From NCBI GenBank assembly GCA_951828385.1, contig OX639973.1, positions 2,719,200 to 2,783,199 on the forward strand: DNA of 64,000 nucleotides, read 5' to 3'. Within the stretch, counting starts at the first letter, position 1. Every line of letters begins with the position of its first letter. The translations under genes and the position numbers were made by a program. Below the pieces are notes generated by a model, which saw only the letters and a list, made by a program, of their open reading frames with translations, did no database searches and was not told the origin of the DNA. The stretch is from an uncultured Poribacteria bacterium (GTDB taxonomy: Bacteria; Poribacteria; WGA-4E; WGA-3G). Below, piece by piece: positions 17,902-28,103 of this stretch.

Positions 17902-19095
17902 ATGCAACAACTCCCTGACGCGACAGGACATTTCGGACAATTCGGAGGCAGATACGTCCCTGAAACCCTAATGCCTGCCCTTTTAGAACTTGAAGATGCA
18001 TACAACGTACTTAAAGATAACGCTGATTTCCAAGAAGAATTCCAGTACTACCTCCGCGAATATGTCGGGCGACCCAACCCGCTCTATTACGCTGAACGTC
18101 TGACGGAAACCCTCGGCGGCGCAAAAATATATCTCAAACGGGAAGACCTTAACCACACAGGTGCACATAAAATCAACAGTGCCATCGGACAAATCCTCCT
18201 CGCGCGCTGGATGGGAAAAAAACGCATCATCGCCGAGACCGGTGCAGGACAACACGGCGTTGCAACAGCCACTGTCGCCGCAAAATTTGATATGGAATGC
18301 GAAGTCTATATGGGTGAGGAAGATATAGAACGGCAGGTACTCAACGTCTTTCGGATGCAGTTGATGGGGACAAAAGTCGTGCCGGTTAACTCCGGGTCGC
18401 GTACCCTCAAGGATGCGATCAACGCCTGTTTCCGCGACTGGGTCACAAATGTCCGTACCACCTACCTACTGCTCGGTTCGGTTGTCGGCGCACACCCTTA
18501 TCCAATGATCGTCCGAGACTTCCAAGCCGTCATTGGTGAAGAAGCGAGAGCGCAGATCTTAGCACAAGAAGGCGCGTTGCCGGATTGTGTCGTCGCCTGT
18601 GTCGGCGGTGGGAGCAATTCGCTCGGTATGTTCTACCCGTTCTATGCTGATGAATCTGTCCGAATGATCGGCGTAGAAGCCGCCGGTGAGAGCATTCGGA
18701 GTGGACGACACGCCGCGCCTCTCACTGCAGGCAGCGTCGGTGTCTTTCACGGCGCAAAATGTTATCTATTGCAAGAAGACGACGGTCAGATAACCCCCGC
18801 ACACTCGATCTCTGCGGGGTTAGATTACCCGGGTGTCGGCCCCGAGCATAGTTATTACCGTGAAACGGGTAGAGCCGAATACGTTCCAATCACGGATACC
18901 GAAGCAGTGGAAGGATTCCAGTTATTATCAGAGACAGAGGGTATCATCCCCGCATTAGAATCCGCACACGCCATCGCTTATTTACGAGAACTCGCGCCTA
19001 AACTCGGTAAAGAGAAAGTCATCGTCGTATGCCTTTCGGGCAGAGGTGATAAAGATGTCTACACGATCGCAAAGGAATTAGGTATCAGTCTCTAA
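17902..19095 (+). CDS. trpB: Tryptophan synthase beta chain
   Basis: This 397-residue protein is the usual length for TrpB1. It makes tryptophan from indole and serine using PLP. The PLP lysine lies in [12 protein letters not shown] (about residue 90), the phosphate-binding loop is GGGSNS (about 235), and the [17 protein letters not shown] segment holds the catalytic Glu. The ATG at 17902 follows GGAGA (17891-17895). No trpA or other trp gene is adjacent, so the pathway is dispersed in this genome. Confidence 0.96.
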   Translation: MQQLPDATGHFGQFGGRYVPETLMPALLELEDAYNVLKDNADFQEEFQYYLREYVGRPNPLYYAERLTETLGGAKIYLKREDLNHTGAHKINSAIGQILLARWMGKKRIIAETGAGQHGVATATVAAKFDMECEVYMGEEDIERQVLNVFRMQLMGTKVVPVNSGSRTLKDAINACFRDWVTNVRTTYLLLGSVVGAHPYPMIVRDFQAVIGEEARAQILAQEGALPDCVVACVGGGSNSLGMFYPFYADESVRMIGVEAAGESIRSGRHAAPLTAGSVGVFHGAKCYLLQEDDGQITPAHSISAGLDYPGVGPEHSYYRETGRAEYVPITDTEAVEGFQLLSETEGIIPALESAHAIAYLRELAPKLGKEKVIVVCLSGRGDKDVYTIAKELGISL

Positions 19096-19260
19096 TTTCG
19101 CATGAATCTATCTGGTGCGGTGTCGTTGTGGTTCTTAACACCACTCTTGACGCATGCCTGATTCAGAGAAAAATTGCCATTTAGATACACTCTATGGTAT
19201 AATTCTTTTACTCTTTTAATTTATGTCAAGGCGATGGCATCACGATGCCGTAAAAACAAT

Positions 19261-19289
19261 TTGCGTCCGACTGTGATATATGCTATAAT
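19261..19289 (+). promoter_or_regulatory. Promoter of the HEAT-repeat gene
   Basis: TTGCGT (19261-19266), 17 bases, TATAAT (19284-19289) with TATGC just upstream (extended -10-like). It leaves a 40-base leader before the ATG at 19331. Confidence 0.55.
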
Positions 19290-19330
19290 TTTCGTTGCTT
19301 AGCGTAAAAAATAGCGAGCGAGGTGGCACA

Positions 19331-19945
19331 ATGACCCGCGAAACTGCAAACGCTGGTTCAAGTCTGTCTCTACAACAAAAAGCCCGCAAGTTTATTAACT
19401 GGATTTCACACCGAGACGGTCCCGTTCGGAATTGGCGGTATATCCCGTCACATGTGCTATTGCGGAAACTACGGTCGGAGTCCGCTGAGATGCGCGCTTA
19501 TGCCGCTGAAGGGTTAGGCGGGGTCGGTGATGCACATGCTGTCGCGCCGCTCATTGATGCCTTAACGGACAACAACTCAACCGTTCGCCGCTTCGCCATC
19601 TCCTCCCTCGGTAAGATCCGTGATGCCCGTGCCATTGATGTCCTCATCCCCTTCCTACAAGATGAAGACTCCGACATGCGATGTGCCGCTGTTGTTGCCC
19701 TCGGAGAATTAGGGCTGAGTGAGGAACGATTTTCAGTCCCACCTCTCCAAGTCATAGAAGCACTGATAAGCACGATAACCGATAGCGATAGAGCCGTCTG
19801 CTCCGCTGCGGTTGTCGCCTTAGGCAGAATAGGTAACCCGCAAGCTGTCTCTGCGCTCAATGCACTCTTAGAAACCACCGAAAGCGAATGGATCCGCCGC
19901 TACATCAGCGAGGCACTGCATCAGATTGAGGAGCAGAACGCATAA
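19331..19945 (+). CDS. HEAT-repeat protein
   Basis: This 204-residue protein has about four to five HEAT/PBS-lyase-like repeats, for example MRAYAAEGLGGVGDAHAVAPLIDAL, VRRFAISSLGKIRDARAIDVLIPFL and CSAAVVALGRIGNPQAVSALNAL. Such solenoids bind proteins or assemble complexes; no catalytic motif is present. The ATG at 19331 has GAGGTGG at 19319-19325. A TTG at 19295 would begin inside the promoter region. The partner cannot be inferred. Confidence 0.8.
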   Translation: MTRETANAGSSLSLQQKARKFINWISHRDGPVRNWRYIPSHVLLRKLRSESAEMRAYAAEGLGGVGDAHAVAPLIDALTDNNSTVRRFAISSLGKIRDARAIDVLIPFLQDEDSDMRCAAVVALGELGLSEERFSVPPLQVIEALISTITDSDRAVCSAAVVALGRIGNPQAVSALNALLETTESEWIRRYISEALHQIEEQNA

Positions 19946-20159
19946 ATGAATAAGAAAGTTTTCGATGAATTTTAATTTGAATTAACTATCTGCGTCGTGC
20001 TATTATAGATAGAAGATCTCACAGTATAAACGGAAAAAACGAGTGAGGATCCAAAGGTTTCTATTTATTTTTCACATCCTTCAAGTAATCGCAAAATCCA
20101 CTATAAACGGCAGTTTCACTTAGTTCACACAACATAACACACATCTATTTTCAAAAATT

Positions 20160-21077
20160 ATGGACGAAATCCAAAACTTCAAATCTGGTTACGTTAGTAT
20201 TATCGGTGCGGCTAACGTTGGAAAATCGACGTTGCTTAATGCCTTCTTGGGTCAAAAATTAGCCATCGTCACGCCGAAACCGCAAACAACTCGTAATCAG
20301 ATCCGTGGAATCCTCACCACAGACACCCATCAAATCATTTTTGTCGATACCCCCGGGCTGATGACCCCTAAATATCGCTTACAGAGCGAGATGGTCAAGA
20401 CCGCCTACAGTGCCTTAGGAAATGCCGATGTCGTACTTTTCGTTGTTGATGTCACGCGCCGAAATTCAGATATTGAAGACACAATCCTAAAACGCCTCAA
20501 GCGCATAAAAACGACAACAATTCTCGTTCTCAATAAAGTAGATGCCATTGAGAAACGGGCACTGCTCCCTATTTTTGAAGACTACAGCCAAAAATTTGAA
20601 TTTGCACATATCATCCCGATTTCCGCCTTAACGACCGATGGTATTCCAGTGCTTCTTGAGCAAATTGAAACCTATCTGCCACTGGGACCCCACTATTTTC
20701 CAGAGGATCAACTCAGCGACCTCCCTGAACGGTTTTTCATCGCCGAGACCGTCCGAGAGAAAATCATGCTCATGACACAACGCGAGATCCCTTACGCCGC
20801 TGCTGTTGTCGTTGAAGAATTTGAAAAACGTCAGACGAACAAGTCAACCGAAATCATCTATATCCGCGCCATCATTTACGCGGAACGGCAGACGCAGAAG
20901 CAAATTATTATCGGCAAAGGTGGCAAATTAATTAAAAGGGTCGGCGAACTTGCACGCATTGATATCGAAAAATTCTTAGACACACGCGTCTTTTTAGAAC
21001 TGTATGTAACAGTCAAAGCCGATTGGCGCAGAGATGCCCGTAAACTCAAGGAGCTGGGCGGTTTTATGGATGTGTAA
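20160..21077 (+). CDS. era: GTPase Era
   Basis: This 305-residue Era is essential for 16S rRNA maturation and 30S assembly. G1 is GAANVGKST (about residue 12), G3 DTPG, G4 NKVD and G5 SAL. The C-terminal KH domain carries IIIGKGGKLIKRVG (about 253), which binds the 3' end of 16S rRNA. G1 has Ala-Ala where most Era proteins have Arg-Pro, a mild variant. It is followed at 72 bases by the UvrA gene. Confidence 0.95.
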   Translation: MDEIQNFKSGYVSIIGAANVGKSTLLNAFLGQKLAIVTPKPQTTRNQIRGILTTDTHQIIFVDTPGLMTPKYRLQSEMVKTAYSALGNADVVLFVVDVTRRNSDIEDTILKRLKRIKTTTILVLNKVDAIEKRALLPIFEDYSQKFEFAHIIPISALTTDGIPVLLEQIETYLPLGPHYFPEDQLSDLPERFFIAETVREKIMLMTQREIPYAAAVVVEEFEKRQTNKSTEIIYIRAIIYAERQTQKQIIIGKGGKLIKRVGELARIDIEKFLDTRVFLELYVTVKADWRRDARKLKELGGFMDV

Positions 21078-21148
21078 TCACACAAATTATGCTAAAACCC
21101 AGTATCTACAGCAGCTTCGCAGGCACAACGAACAGGAATCAGACGACT

Positions 21149-24100
21149 ATGACAGAAGAATCAATCCACGTACAAGGTGCGCGAGAACACAACTTAAGAA
21201 ATATTGATATCCAACTGCCAAAAGATAAACTTATCGTCTTCACCGGCGTTAGCGGTTCCGGTAAATCTTCACTGGCAATTGATACTGTCTATGCAGAGGG
21301 ACAACGGCGATACATCGAATCCCTATCGGCGTACGCGCGGCAATTTTTAGGGCAACTCGGCAAACCGGATGTAGATGAGATCGTCGGATTATCCCCGTCT
21401 ATCGCTATCAGTCAGGGGTCAACAGGACATAACCCGCGCTCCACAGTTGCCACCGTGACGGAGATCTACGACTACCTGCGTGTGCTCTATGCGCGTGTCG
21501 GACAATTCCACTGTCCCGACTGCGGACGTGAAGTCGGTTCTCAAACCCCTGCGGACATCGTTAACACCTTGCTCGACTACCCAGAACGCACAAGGCTTAT
21601 CATCTTAGCACCGATTGCGAGAGGTTCTCGCGGCGCGCATGAAAAAGAAATTGAGGACCTACGCAGCGCAGGCTTTGCGAGATTACGCGTTGATGGCGAA
21701 ATACACGAAATCCGTCCCGGCTTCGCCCTTAGCCGCAATCAACGCCACGATATCGATCTCGTTATCGATCGGATCATCATCAAAGAAGGTATCGAACCAC
21801 GCCTCACCGAAGCCGTGAACACAGCACTCGCTCGCGGAGAAGGGAGCATACTCGTGCAAGTTGTTCCGACTGAAGGTGAAGCCTCCCCATTTTTGTCGCA
21901 AGAAGACGACCTGCTTTTTAGTAGAGACTATACCTGTTCGCACTGTCGGCTTAGTTTTGTGAAACCGGAACCCCGTCACTTTTCCTTCAACAATCCCGAC
22001 GGTATGTGCGAAAACTGTAGAGGGCTGGGCGTGCAAATGGGAATCTTACCGCAGTTGGTTATCCTTGATGACACCCTTTCTATCATGAAAGGTGCTATAA
22101 GCGTATGGGGGCCCCTCAACACACAAAAGCGAGCGACAGAGAAAGCCATCGCCGAAGCCCTCGCGAAACACCTCAAATTTGACATCAAGACCCCTTGGAA
22201 GGAACTCACGCCAGAACAGCAGCACGCGATCCTCTACGGCACCGGTGACACTGTCCTCACGATCACTACCCCCGGAAAAAGCACACACAAAAGACGAAAA
22301 CAACGCAGGCGATATCGCGTCCACTTTCACGGTGTCATCCCCGCTGAAGAACAGAAGTACTACTTTGGAGATGATGACAAAACCGATGAAGACAACTTTC
22401 CCGATTACTTCGTCAAAATGCCGTGTAGAGTCTGTGAGGGTACCCGACTTAACTCGTGGACCAGAGCCATAACAATAGGTGGGACACCGATAACCGCTAT
22501 CCTTGAAAAGTCTATTCAGGAGGCGACGCAATTCTTCACAGCTTTGGAACTTCCAGAACGCGAGGCGTTTATCGCGCAGGAACTCCTAAAGGAGATTCGC
22601 GGACGGCTCGGATTTCTTATGGACGTCGGTTTGGGATACCTGACGCTCGCACGTCCCGCCCCGACACTTTCCGGCGGTGAAGCGCAACGCATCCGCCTCG
22701 CCAGTCAGGTAGGCGCAGGGCTGCGGGATGTTACTTACGTACTTGATGAACCGAGCATCGGGCTACATCCACGCGATCACGCGGGGCTGCTGACCACACT
22801 CCTAAACCTACGCAACCAAGGCAACACCGTTATTGTTGTTGAACACGATGAAGCAACGATGTTGGTCGCCGACTGGATCGTCGATTTCGGGCCCGGCGCG
22901 GGCATCAAAGGCGGAAAGATAACCGACATTGGAACACCGGCGCAATTCATCAAAGAGAGCAACTCGCTCACCGCCCAATATCTCCGCGGCGATAAGGTCA
23001 TTATCCAGCCAGAATCCCGCCGACCGGCAACCGACAGATGGATACAGATCCGCAACGCGCGTCAAAACAATCTTAAAGAGATCAGCCCCAAAATACCGAT
23101 CGGTACGCTCTGCTGTGTAACCGGTGTAAGTGGTTCCGGAAAGAGTTCTCTAATTCACGATATTCTCTACAACGCGCTCGCCCGCGACCTTATGAAGGCA
23201 AAGACTGTACCCGGCGATTATGACGACATTCGCGGTATCATCGAAGAAAAAGACGTGCCTATCTCCGATGTTATTGACAAGATTATCAATATCAACATGG
23301 CACCTATCGGACGAACACCGCGGTCCAACGCTGCAACTTATACAAAGGTGTTTGATGGGATTCGCTCGCTCTACGCCAGTTTGCCCGATGCGAAATTACG
23401 AGGCTATAAACCCGGACGGTTCAGCTTCAATGTTGCCGCCGGTAGATGTGAAGCATGCAACGGAAACGGCGCAAAAAAAGTCGATATGGGACTCCTCTCC
23501 GATGTCTGGGTGGAGTGTGAGGTGTGCAACGGGAAACGGTTTAACGCCGAAACGCTCGCGATTAAATATAAAGGGAAAGATATCTCTGAAGTCCTCGAAA
23601 TGGATATTGATACCGCGCTCGTCCACTTCGCCGATATTCCAAAGATCGCAAGGGGGTTAAAACTACTCCACGATGTCGGTCTCGATTACATTAAACTCGG
23701 ACAACCCGCACCGACGCTCTCAGGCGGTGAGGCACAACGCATTAAACTGTCAAGGGAACTTTCTAAACGCGGCACCGGCAAAACTCTCTATATCCTTGAT
23801 GAACCTACAACAGGGTTACATTTTGACGATGTAAATAAACTCCTGACGATTCTGCATCGACTCGTAGATGATGGCAACACCGTCGTCGTCGTAGAGCATA
23901 ACCTTGAGGTCATCAATTCCGCGGACTATCTTATCGACTTAGGACCCGAAGGCGGGGTTGGCGGGGGCACTATCGTTGCCGAAGGCACCCCTGAACAGAT
24001 TGCTGAGATGCCTGAATCTTATACTGGACAAGCCCTCCGCGGTGATTTCGATATCTGGCGCGATGCGAAGCAACGGCTCATCGAACCGGAACTTGCTGAC

Positions 24101-26974
24101 GCATTTGAACAAGCACAAGAAAAACGGACAGCAATCGCTGTGCAAGGTGCTACGGAAAATAATCTCAAAAATGTGGATATTGACATTCCGCATCGAAAAA
24201 TGACGGCGTTAACAGGTGTCAGTGGTTCTGGGAAGACATCCCTCGCACTTGATACCATTTACGCCGAAGGGCAGCGGCGTTATATCGAAACACTCAGCAC
24301 TTATGCACGCCAGTTTATAGGACAGATGGAGAAACCTAAAGTCTCAAAAATTGAGGGACTTTCACCCGCCATCGCAATTACGCACGCCAACGCAGGTCAA
24401 AACCCACGTTCTACGGTCGCAACAATCACTGAGATACACGATGGGCTCCGCACGCTTTACGCCAGATGGGGGAACCCCTACTGCCCGGACTGCCTTAAGG
24501 AGGTCCAGCAGCAAAGTGCGGAGGAAATCACAGAGAAGGTTTTTGAACTACTCGGCGGTCAGAGAGTAGATGTTCTCTCACCCCTCACAAACTTTTTCCT
24601 CCTTCCAGAAGCTGGCGAGGCCACGATAAGAGGCAAGCTTATAGACATCAACGCCAGTGAATCCGCTTACGGGCTGAAGGGAAACGAGGAGTATGCGGAT
24701 GTATTCAGTCGATTACAACGTGCAGGTTTCGCACGCGTCCAAATTGACGGCGATATTCACCGACTTGATGAAGTCCCCAAACTGAGTAAAACGATTGGAC
24801 ATGAAATCTTTATCGTTATCGATCGCGTCGAACTTGTTGATGAAGAAAAAAGCCGGTTTACCGAAGCGGTCGAGTTGGCACTCCTCCAAAGCGGTGGGTT
24901 TGTCTTGATTCAAGAGAGCCAATCCAGTACTCGTGCAGCTAAAAAAACCAACCGATCTAAACGGAAAACAACAGCACCACAGCCGGAGACCTCTGTTAAA
25001 AAATTCTTCAGCGAACACGCAATGTGTGCTTCTTGTGGAAATAATTTCGGGCAACTGACACCCCGCCATTTCTCCTTTAACAACAAATTGGGGGCGTGCG
25101 ACCTCTGTGATGGACGCGGGAAGAATACACACTTTCCACACGATCCATGCAACCAATGCCACGGCACCCGATTGAAACCTTTCCCGAGCTGCGTCATGTT
25201 CGAGGACACAACTATTTCGGAATTGATGGCATTCTCAATTACTGAAATCATTGAATTCTTCAACGCACGGCTGAAACAGATTGAAGCGGAAGTCGGCAAT
25301 GATACACAAAACGGTAAGGCGGATCTCCCTGTCGCGAAAGGCGTGTTGACCTCCAGAGCCACGCACCCTGCGCTCCATGTGCATACCTCGCCTGAGTTTG
25401 AAGCCGAAGTCCTCCGCCAAATTCGGATACGCCTTCAGTTCTTAGAGGACATCGGTCTCGGCTATCTCGCATTAGACCGTGGGGCACCGACGCTTTCGGG
25501 TGGCGAAATGCGCAGAATCCAACTCGCAAGCCAACTTGGCAGCGGTCTCACTGGGGTGACCTACATTCTCGATGAACCGAGCATCGGGTTACACCCGCGC
25601 GACCAAGAGCGGCTCATCAATGCACTCAAGGAACTCCGCGATATCGGCAATAGTGTCCTTGTCGTTGAACACGACCGCGATACCATATTAGCCTCTGATC
25701 ATGTTATCGACTTCGGGCCCAAGGCAGGCAAAGCAGGCGGCGAGATTGTCGCTATCGGTACACCGGACACCTTCACTGACAGCACCACGCCTGTAGCAGC
25801 GATTTCTGAATCGCGCCCTATCGATGCATCGTCCACTAAATCATTGACCCAGGCTTACCTCTCCAATGAAGTAGAAATTCCGGTTCCAACAACTCGACGC
25901 AAAGGGATAGGCAAGGAATTAGCAATATACGGTGTGAAAACAAACAACCTCAAAGACATTAATGTTAAAATACCACTCGGCACCCTCACCTGCGTAACCG
26001 GTGTTTCAGGCTGTGGGAAGAGCTCACTCGTTGAAGGCACGCTAAAGCCGGCGCTTGAGAGTCGTAGTTCTATCAAAACCAGCGATGTCGACGAAGGTAT
26101 TCTCTCTATTCACAATATCAATGTGAGAGAGCAGAGCCCCATATACAACGATTACGGACGACCAGAATATCGAAGCGTCCGTGGCGTGAGTCATATCAAG
26201 CGGCTCATCAACGTAGACCAGAAAGCGATCGGCGAAACCCCGCGTTCCAATCCAGCCACCTATACCGACCTATTCACGAAGATCCGAGAACTCTTCGCTG
26301 AACAACACGATGCGAAAATGCGCGGATTTAGCATTGGTAACTTCAGCTTCAACCTCGCCTACGGGCAGTGTCCTGTCTGTGAAGGGCACCGTTTCAACCG
26401 TGTTGAGATGCATTTTCTGCCGGATGTGTGGATGCCGTGTGAAGCGTGTAATAGCACCGGCTACAACGACGAAACACTTGAGATCCGTTATCAAGGTAAA
26501 AACATCGCCGAAGTCTTAGATATGACAGTAGACGAAGCACTTGAATTTTTCAGTGATAATTCACGTATCTGCCGGACGCTCCAGATGTTAGCAGATGTCG
26601 GGTTGGGCTATATCCAACTCGGGCAATCGGCGACGACCCTCTCCGGTGGCGAGGCGCAACGCGTCAAACTTGCGAAAGAATTGGCACGACGGACAACCGG
26701 TTCGACGCTCTACATCATGGACGAACCGACGACTGGCCTCCACTTTGACGACATCCAAAAACTCCTCAAGGTTTTGAACAAACTCGTCGATGCAGGCAAC
26801 ACGATCATCGCTGTCGAACACAACATCGACGTTATCAAATCCGCGGACTGGATCATCGACCTGGGACCCGAGGGCAGCAAAAACGGCGGAGAAGTCGTTG
26901 CGATGGGCACCCCAGAACAAGTCGCATCGGTCCAAGAATCCCACACTGCACGCTTCTTACATGAAGTGTTGTAG
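21149..26974 (+). CDS. uvrA: Tandem double UvrA (excinuclease subunit A, about 1941 residues)
   Basis: One gene encodes two complete UvrA units in a row. Walker A motifs lie near residues 35, 658, 1022 and 1617 (GVSGSGKSS, GVSGSGKSS, GVSGSGKTS, GVSGCGKSS). Signature motifs lie near 506, 853, 1447 and 1829 (LSGGEAQRI, LSGGEAQRI, LSGGEMRRI, LSGGEAQRV). All four have DEP Walker B boxes. Zinc-finger CxxC pairs are retained in both halves. UvrA normally works as a dimer of 940-residue chains to find DNA damage; here one chain could form a covalent dimer. Similar double UvrA proteins occur in Chlamydiae and some related phyla. The start ATG at 21149 is chosen because homology begins at MTEESIHVQG; the frame extends to 21089. 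Confidence 0.93.
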   Translation: MTEESIHVQGAREHNLRNIDIQLPKDKLIVFTGVSGSGKSSLAIDTVYAEGQRRYIESLSAYARQFLGQLGKPDVDEIVGLSPSIAISQGSTGHNPRSTVATVTEIYDYLRVLYARVGQFHCPDCGREVGSQTPADIVNTLLDYPERTRLIILAPIARGSRGAHEKEIEDLRSAGFARLRVDGEIHEIRPGFALSRNQRHDIDLVIDRIIIKEGIEPRLTEAVNTALARGEGSILVQVVPTEGEASPFLSQEDDLLFSRDYTCSHCRLSFVKPEPRHFSFNNPDGMCENCRGLGVQMGILPQLVILDDTLSIMKGAISVWGPLNTQKRATEKAIAEALAKHLKFDIKTPWKELTPEQQHAILYGTGDTVLTITTPGKSTHKRRKQRRRYRVHFHGVIPAEEQKYYFGDDDKTDEDNFPDYFVKMPCRVCEGTRLNSWTRAITIGGTPITAILEKSIQEATQFFTALELPEREAFIAQELLKEIRGRLGFLMDVGLGYLTLARPAPTLSGGEAQRIRLASQVGAGLRDVTYVLDEPSIGLHPRDHAGLLTTLLNLRNQGNTVIVVEHDEATMLVADWIVDFGPGAGIKGGKITDIGTPAQFIKESNSLTAQYLRGDKVIIQPESRRPATDRWIQIRNARQNNLKEISPKIPIGTLCCVTGVSGSGKSSLIHDILYNALARDLMKAKTVPGDYDDIRGIIEEKDVPISDVIDKIININMAPIGRTPRSNAATYTKVFDGIRSLYASLPDAKLRGYKPGRFSFNVAAGRCEACNGNGAKKVDMGLLSDVWVECEVCNGKRFNAETLAIKYKGKDISEVLEMDIDTALVHFADIPKIARGLKLLHDVGLDYIKLGQPAPTLSGGEAQRIKLSRELSKRGTGKTLYILDEPTTGLHFDDVNKLLTILHRLVDDGNTVVVVEHNLEVINSADYLIDLGPEGGVGGGTIVAEGTPEQIAEMPESYTGQALRGDFDIWRDAKQRLIEPELADAFEQAQEKRTAIAVQGATENNLKNVDIDIPHRKMTALTGVSGSGKTSLALDTIYAEGQRRYIETLSTYARQFIGQMEKPKVSKIEGLSPAIAITHANAGQNPRSTVATITEIHDGLRTLYARWGNPYCPDCLKEVQQQSAEEITEKVFELLGGQRVDVLSPLTNFFLLPEAGEATIRGKLIDINASESAYGLKGNEEYADVFSRLQRAGFARVQIDGDIHRLDEVPKLSKTIGHEIFIVIDRVELVDEEKSRFTEAVELALLQSGGFVLIQESQSSTRAAKKTNRSKRKTTAPQPETSVKKFFSEHAMCASCGNNFGQLTPRHFSFNNKLGACDLCDGRGKNTHFPHDPCNQCHGTRLKPFPSCVMFEDTTISELMAFSITEIIEFFNARLKQIEAEVGNDTQNGKADLPVAKGVLTSRATHPALHVHTSPEFEAEVLRQIRIRLQFLEDIGLGYLALDRGAPTLSGGEMRRIQLASQLGSGLTGVTYILDEPSIGLHPRDQERLINALKELRDIGNSVLVVEHDRDTILASDHVIDFGPKAGKAGGEIVAIGTPDTFTDSTTPVAAISESRPIDASSTKSLTQAYLSNEVEIPVPTTRRKGIGKELAIYGVKTNNLKDINVKIPLGTLTCVTGVSGCGKSSLVEGTLKPALESRSSIKTSDVDEGILSIHNINVREQSPIYNDYGRPEYRSVRGVSHIKRLINVDQKAIGETPRSNPATYTDLFTKIRELFAEQHDAKMRGFSIGNFSFNLAYGQCPVCEGHRFNRVEMHFLPDVWMPCEACNSTGYNDETLEIRYQGKNIAEVLDMTVDEALEFFSDNSRICRTLQMLADVGLGYIQLGQSATTLSGGEAQRVKLAKELARRTTGSTLYIMDEPTTGLHFDDIQKLLKVLNKLVDAGNTIIAVEHNIDVIKSADWIIDLGPEGSKNGGEVVAMGTPEQVASVQESHTARFLHEVL

Positions 26975-27203
26975 GAGCGATCTCCCAAACCCGACTTCTT
27001 CCACTAAAAATTGAATACTCATTTGATATTCTGCATCGTGTATGATAAACTTAAAATATACGATACTGATGGGAGGAAGTTCTGCCTTGAACTTGCCACT
27101 CACCTTAACAAAGAAGGTCTCAGAAACTTATCACGGTTTGAATTGGCGGTCATGACGTATATGACTCGCCGTGAGATATATATTCAAAATTTAGGAAGAT
27201 ATG

Positions 27204-27473
27204 ATGACAACTTATATTGTTACTTTTGAAGTGAATGATGATTTCAAAAAGAATCAGATCAAAGAGAAGTTGAAACAATATAGTGGTTATTGTCCAATTC
27301 ACGACAATTGTTGGGCTGTTATTTCTGATCAAAGTGCAGCTCAGATTCGAGATTTTTTGAGTAAAGATCTTCCGGCATCGGAGCGAATATTCGTTATTCG
27401 GTCTGGAATAGAGGCTGCCTGGACAAATCCGTATAGTACTAATAATAGTGAATGGCTAAAGGAGAGATTATAG
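27204..27473 (+). CDS. Cas2/SinR-like small protein
   Basis: This 89-residue protein begins with TTYIVTFEVN and contains NCWAVISDQSAAQIRDFLSK and ERIFVIRSGIEAAW. This matches the SinR-like branch of the Cas2/VapD ferredoxin-fold family, which is found away from CRISPR loci. The first-strand Asp of Cas2 is Glu here, so nuclease activity is doubtful. AGGAA at 27193-27197 favours ATG 27204 over 27201. It sits one base before a two-helix membrane protein, forming a two-gene operon. No cas1 or repeat array is in the window. Confidence 0.65.
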   Translation: MTTYIVTFEVNDDFKKNQIKEKLKQYSGYCPIHDNCWAVISDQSAAQIRDFLSKDLPASERIFVIRSGIEAAWTNPYSTNNSEWLKERL

Positions 27474-27474
27474 A

Positions 27475-27900
27475 ATGGTGGATCCTAATTCTCCTTATAA
27501 GGACGAAAAGCCTCTTATCAGACGTGGCCGAGTTGATTCTCTCGATATATATGAAGTTAAAGAACACGAATTAGAGCAATTAGAAAAGGGAATAGCAGGT
27601 ACACTGCAATTTAACTTTGCAATTTTTCTATTTTCTATTGCGTTGACATGTATAGCTGCTTTAGCAACTGCTGATTTTAAATCGGACATTGTGAGATCTA
27701 CATTTGTTTTCACCACAGTAGTAGGTCTAATTGTTGGTAGTTACCTGATGCTTAACTGGTGGCGAACGCGAACATCACTTAAGGAAGTAGTATCAGTCAT
27801 CAGAAGTAGAATAAACGGTCAGCTCCCTGATGTCCAAATTCCAGGGGAACCAGAGACGCAACCCAAGGATCCCGAAGATAATGAGGGACCTAACGGATAA
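27475..27900 (+). CDS. Two-helix membrane protein paired with the Cas2-like gene
   Basis: This 141-residue protein has two predicted membrane helices (FNFAIFLFSIALTCIAALA, residues about 46-64, and STFVFTTVVGLIVGSYLML, about 77-95). A charged amphipathic segment (DSLDIYEVKEHELEQLEKG) comes before and a polar Pro/Glu-rich tail after. The start has AAAGGAGAG close upstream and begins one base after the Cas2-like stop, so the two are co-translated. The pattern (small cytosolic sensor fold plus two-helix membrane protein) resembles defence effectors, but I do not recognise a named family. Confidence 0.6.
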   Translation: MVDPNSPYKDEKPLIRRGRVDSLDIYEVKEHELEQLEKGIAGTLQFNFAIFLFSIALTCIAALATADFKSDIVRSTFVFTTVVGLIVGSYLMLNWWRTRTSLKEVVSVIRSRINGQLPDVQIPGEPETQPKDPEDNEGPNG

Positions 27901-28103
27901 CATTCTATGCAGAAGGGCTAAATACGCCAAAACAAAACTTCACGGCTCTCCATATAAATCATCTTTGTCTCTCTCTTCACGTATAAATCCCGCAACCTTC
28001 TTACGCAATCCTTTCCATATTTCAACTCTCCGAATTTCCGCTTGACAAATTCCGGAATTTGTGGAATTATAGTATTGTATCCATAAAGAATTCCGTATCT
28101 ATA

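Noticed and set aside
21149-26974. Double UvrA as a misassembled repeat
   Set aside because: The halves are diverged across their length, including motif variants, so the fusion is genuine.
27011-27229. Plus-strand TTG-start frame upstream of the Cas2-like gene
   Set aside because: It overlaps the Cas2-like start, has no ribosome site and shows no recognisable family; the Cas2-like gene has a better start signal.
27204-27473. Cas2-like gene as evidence of a CRISPR system
   Set aside because: No cas1, no effector gene and no repeat-spacer array were found; the sequence fits the SinR-like branch.
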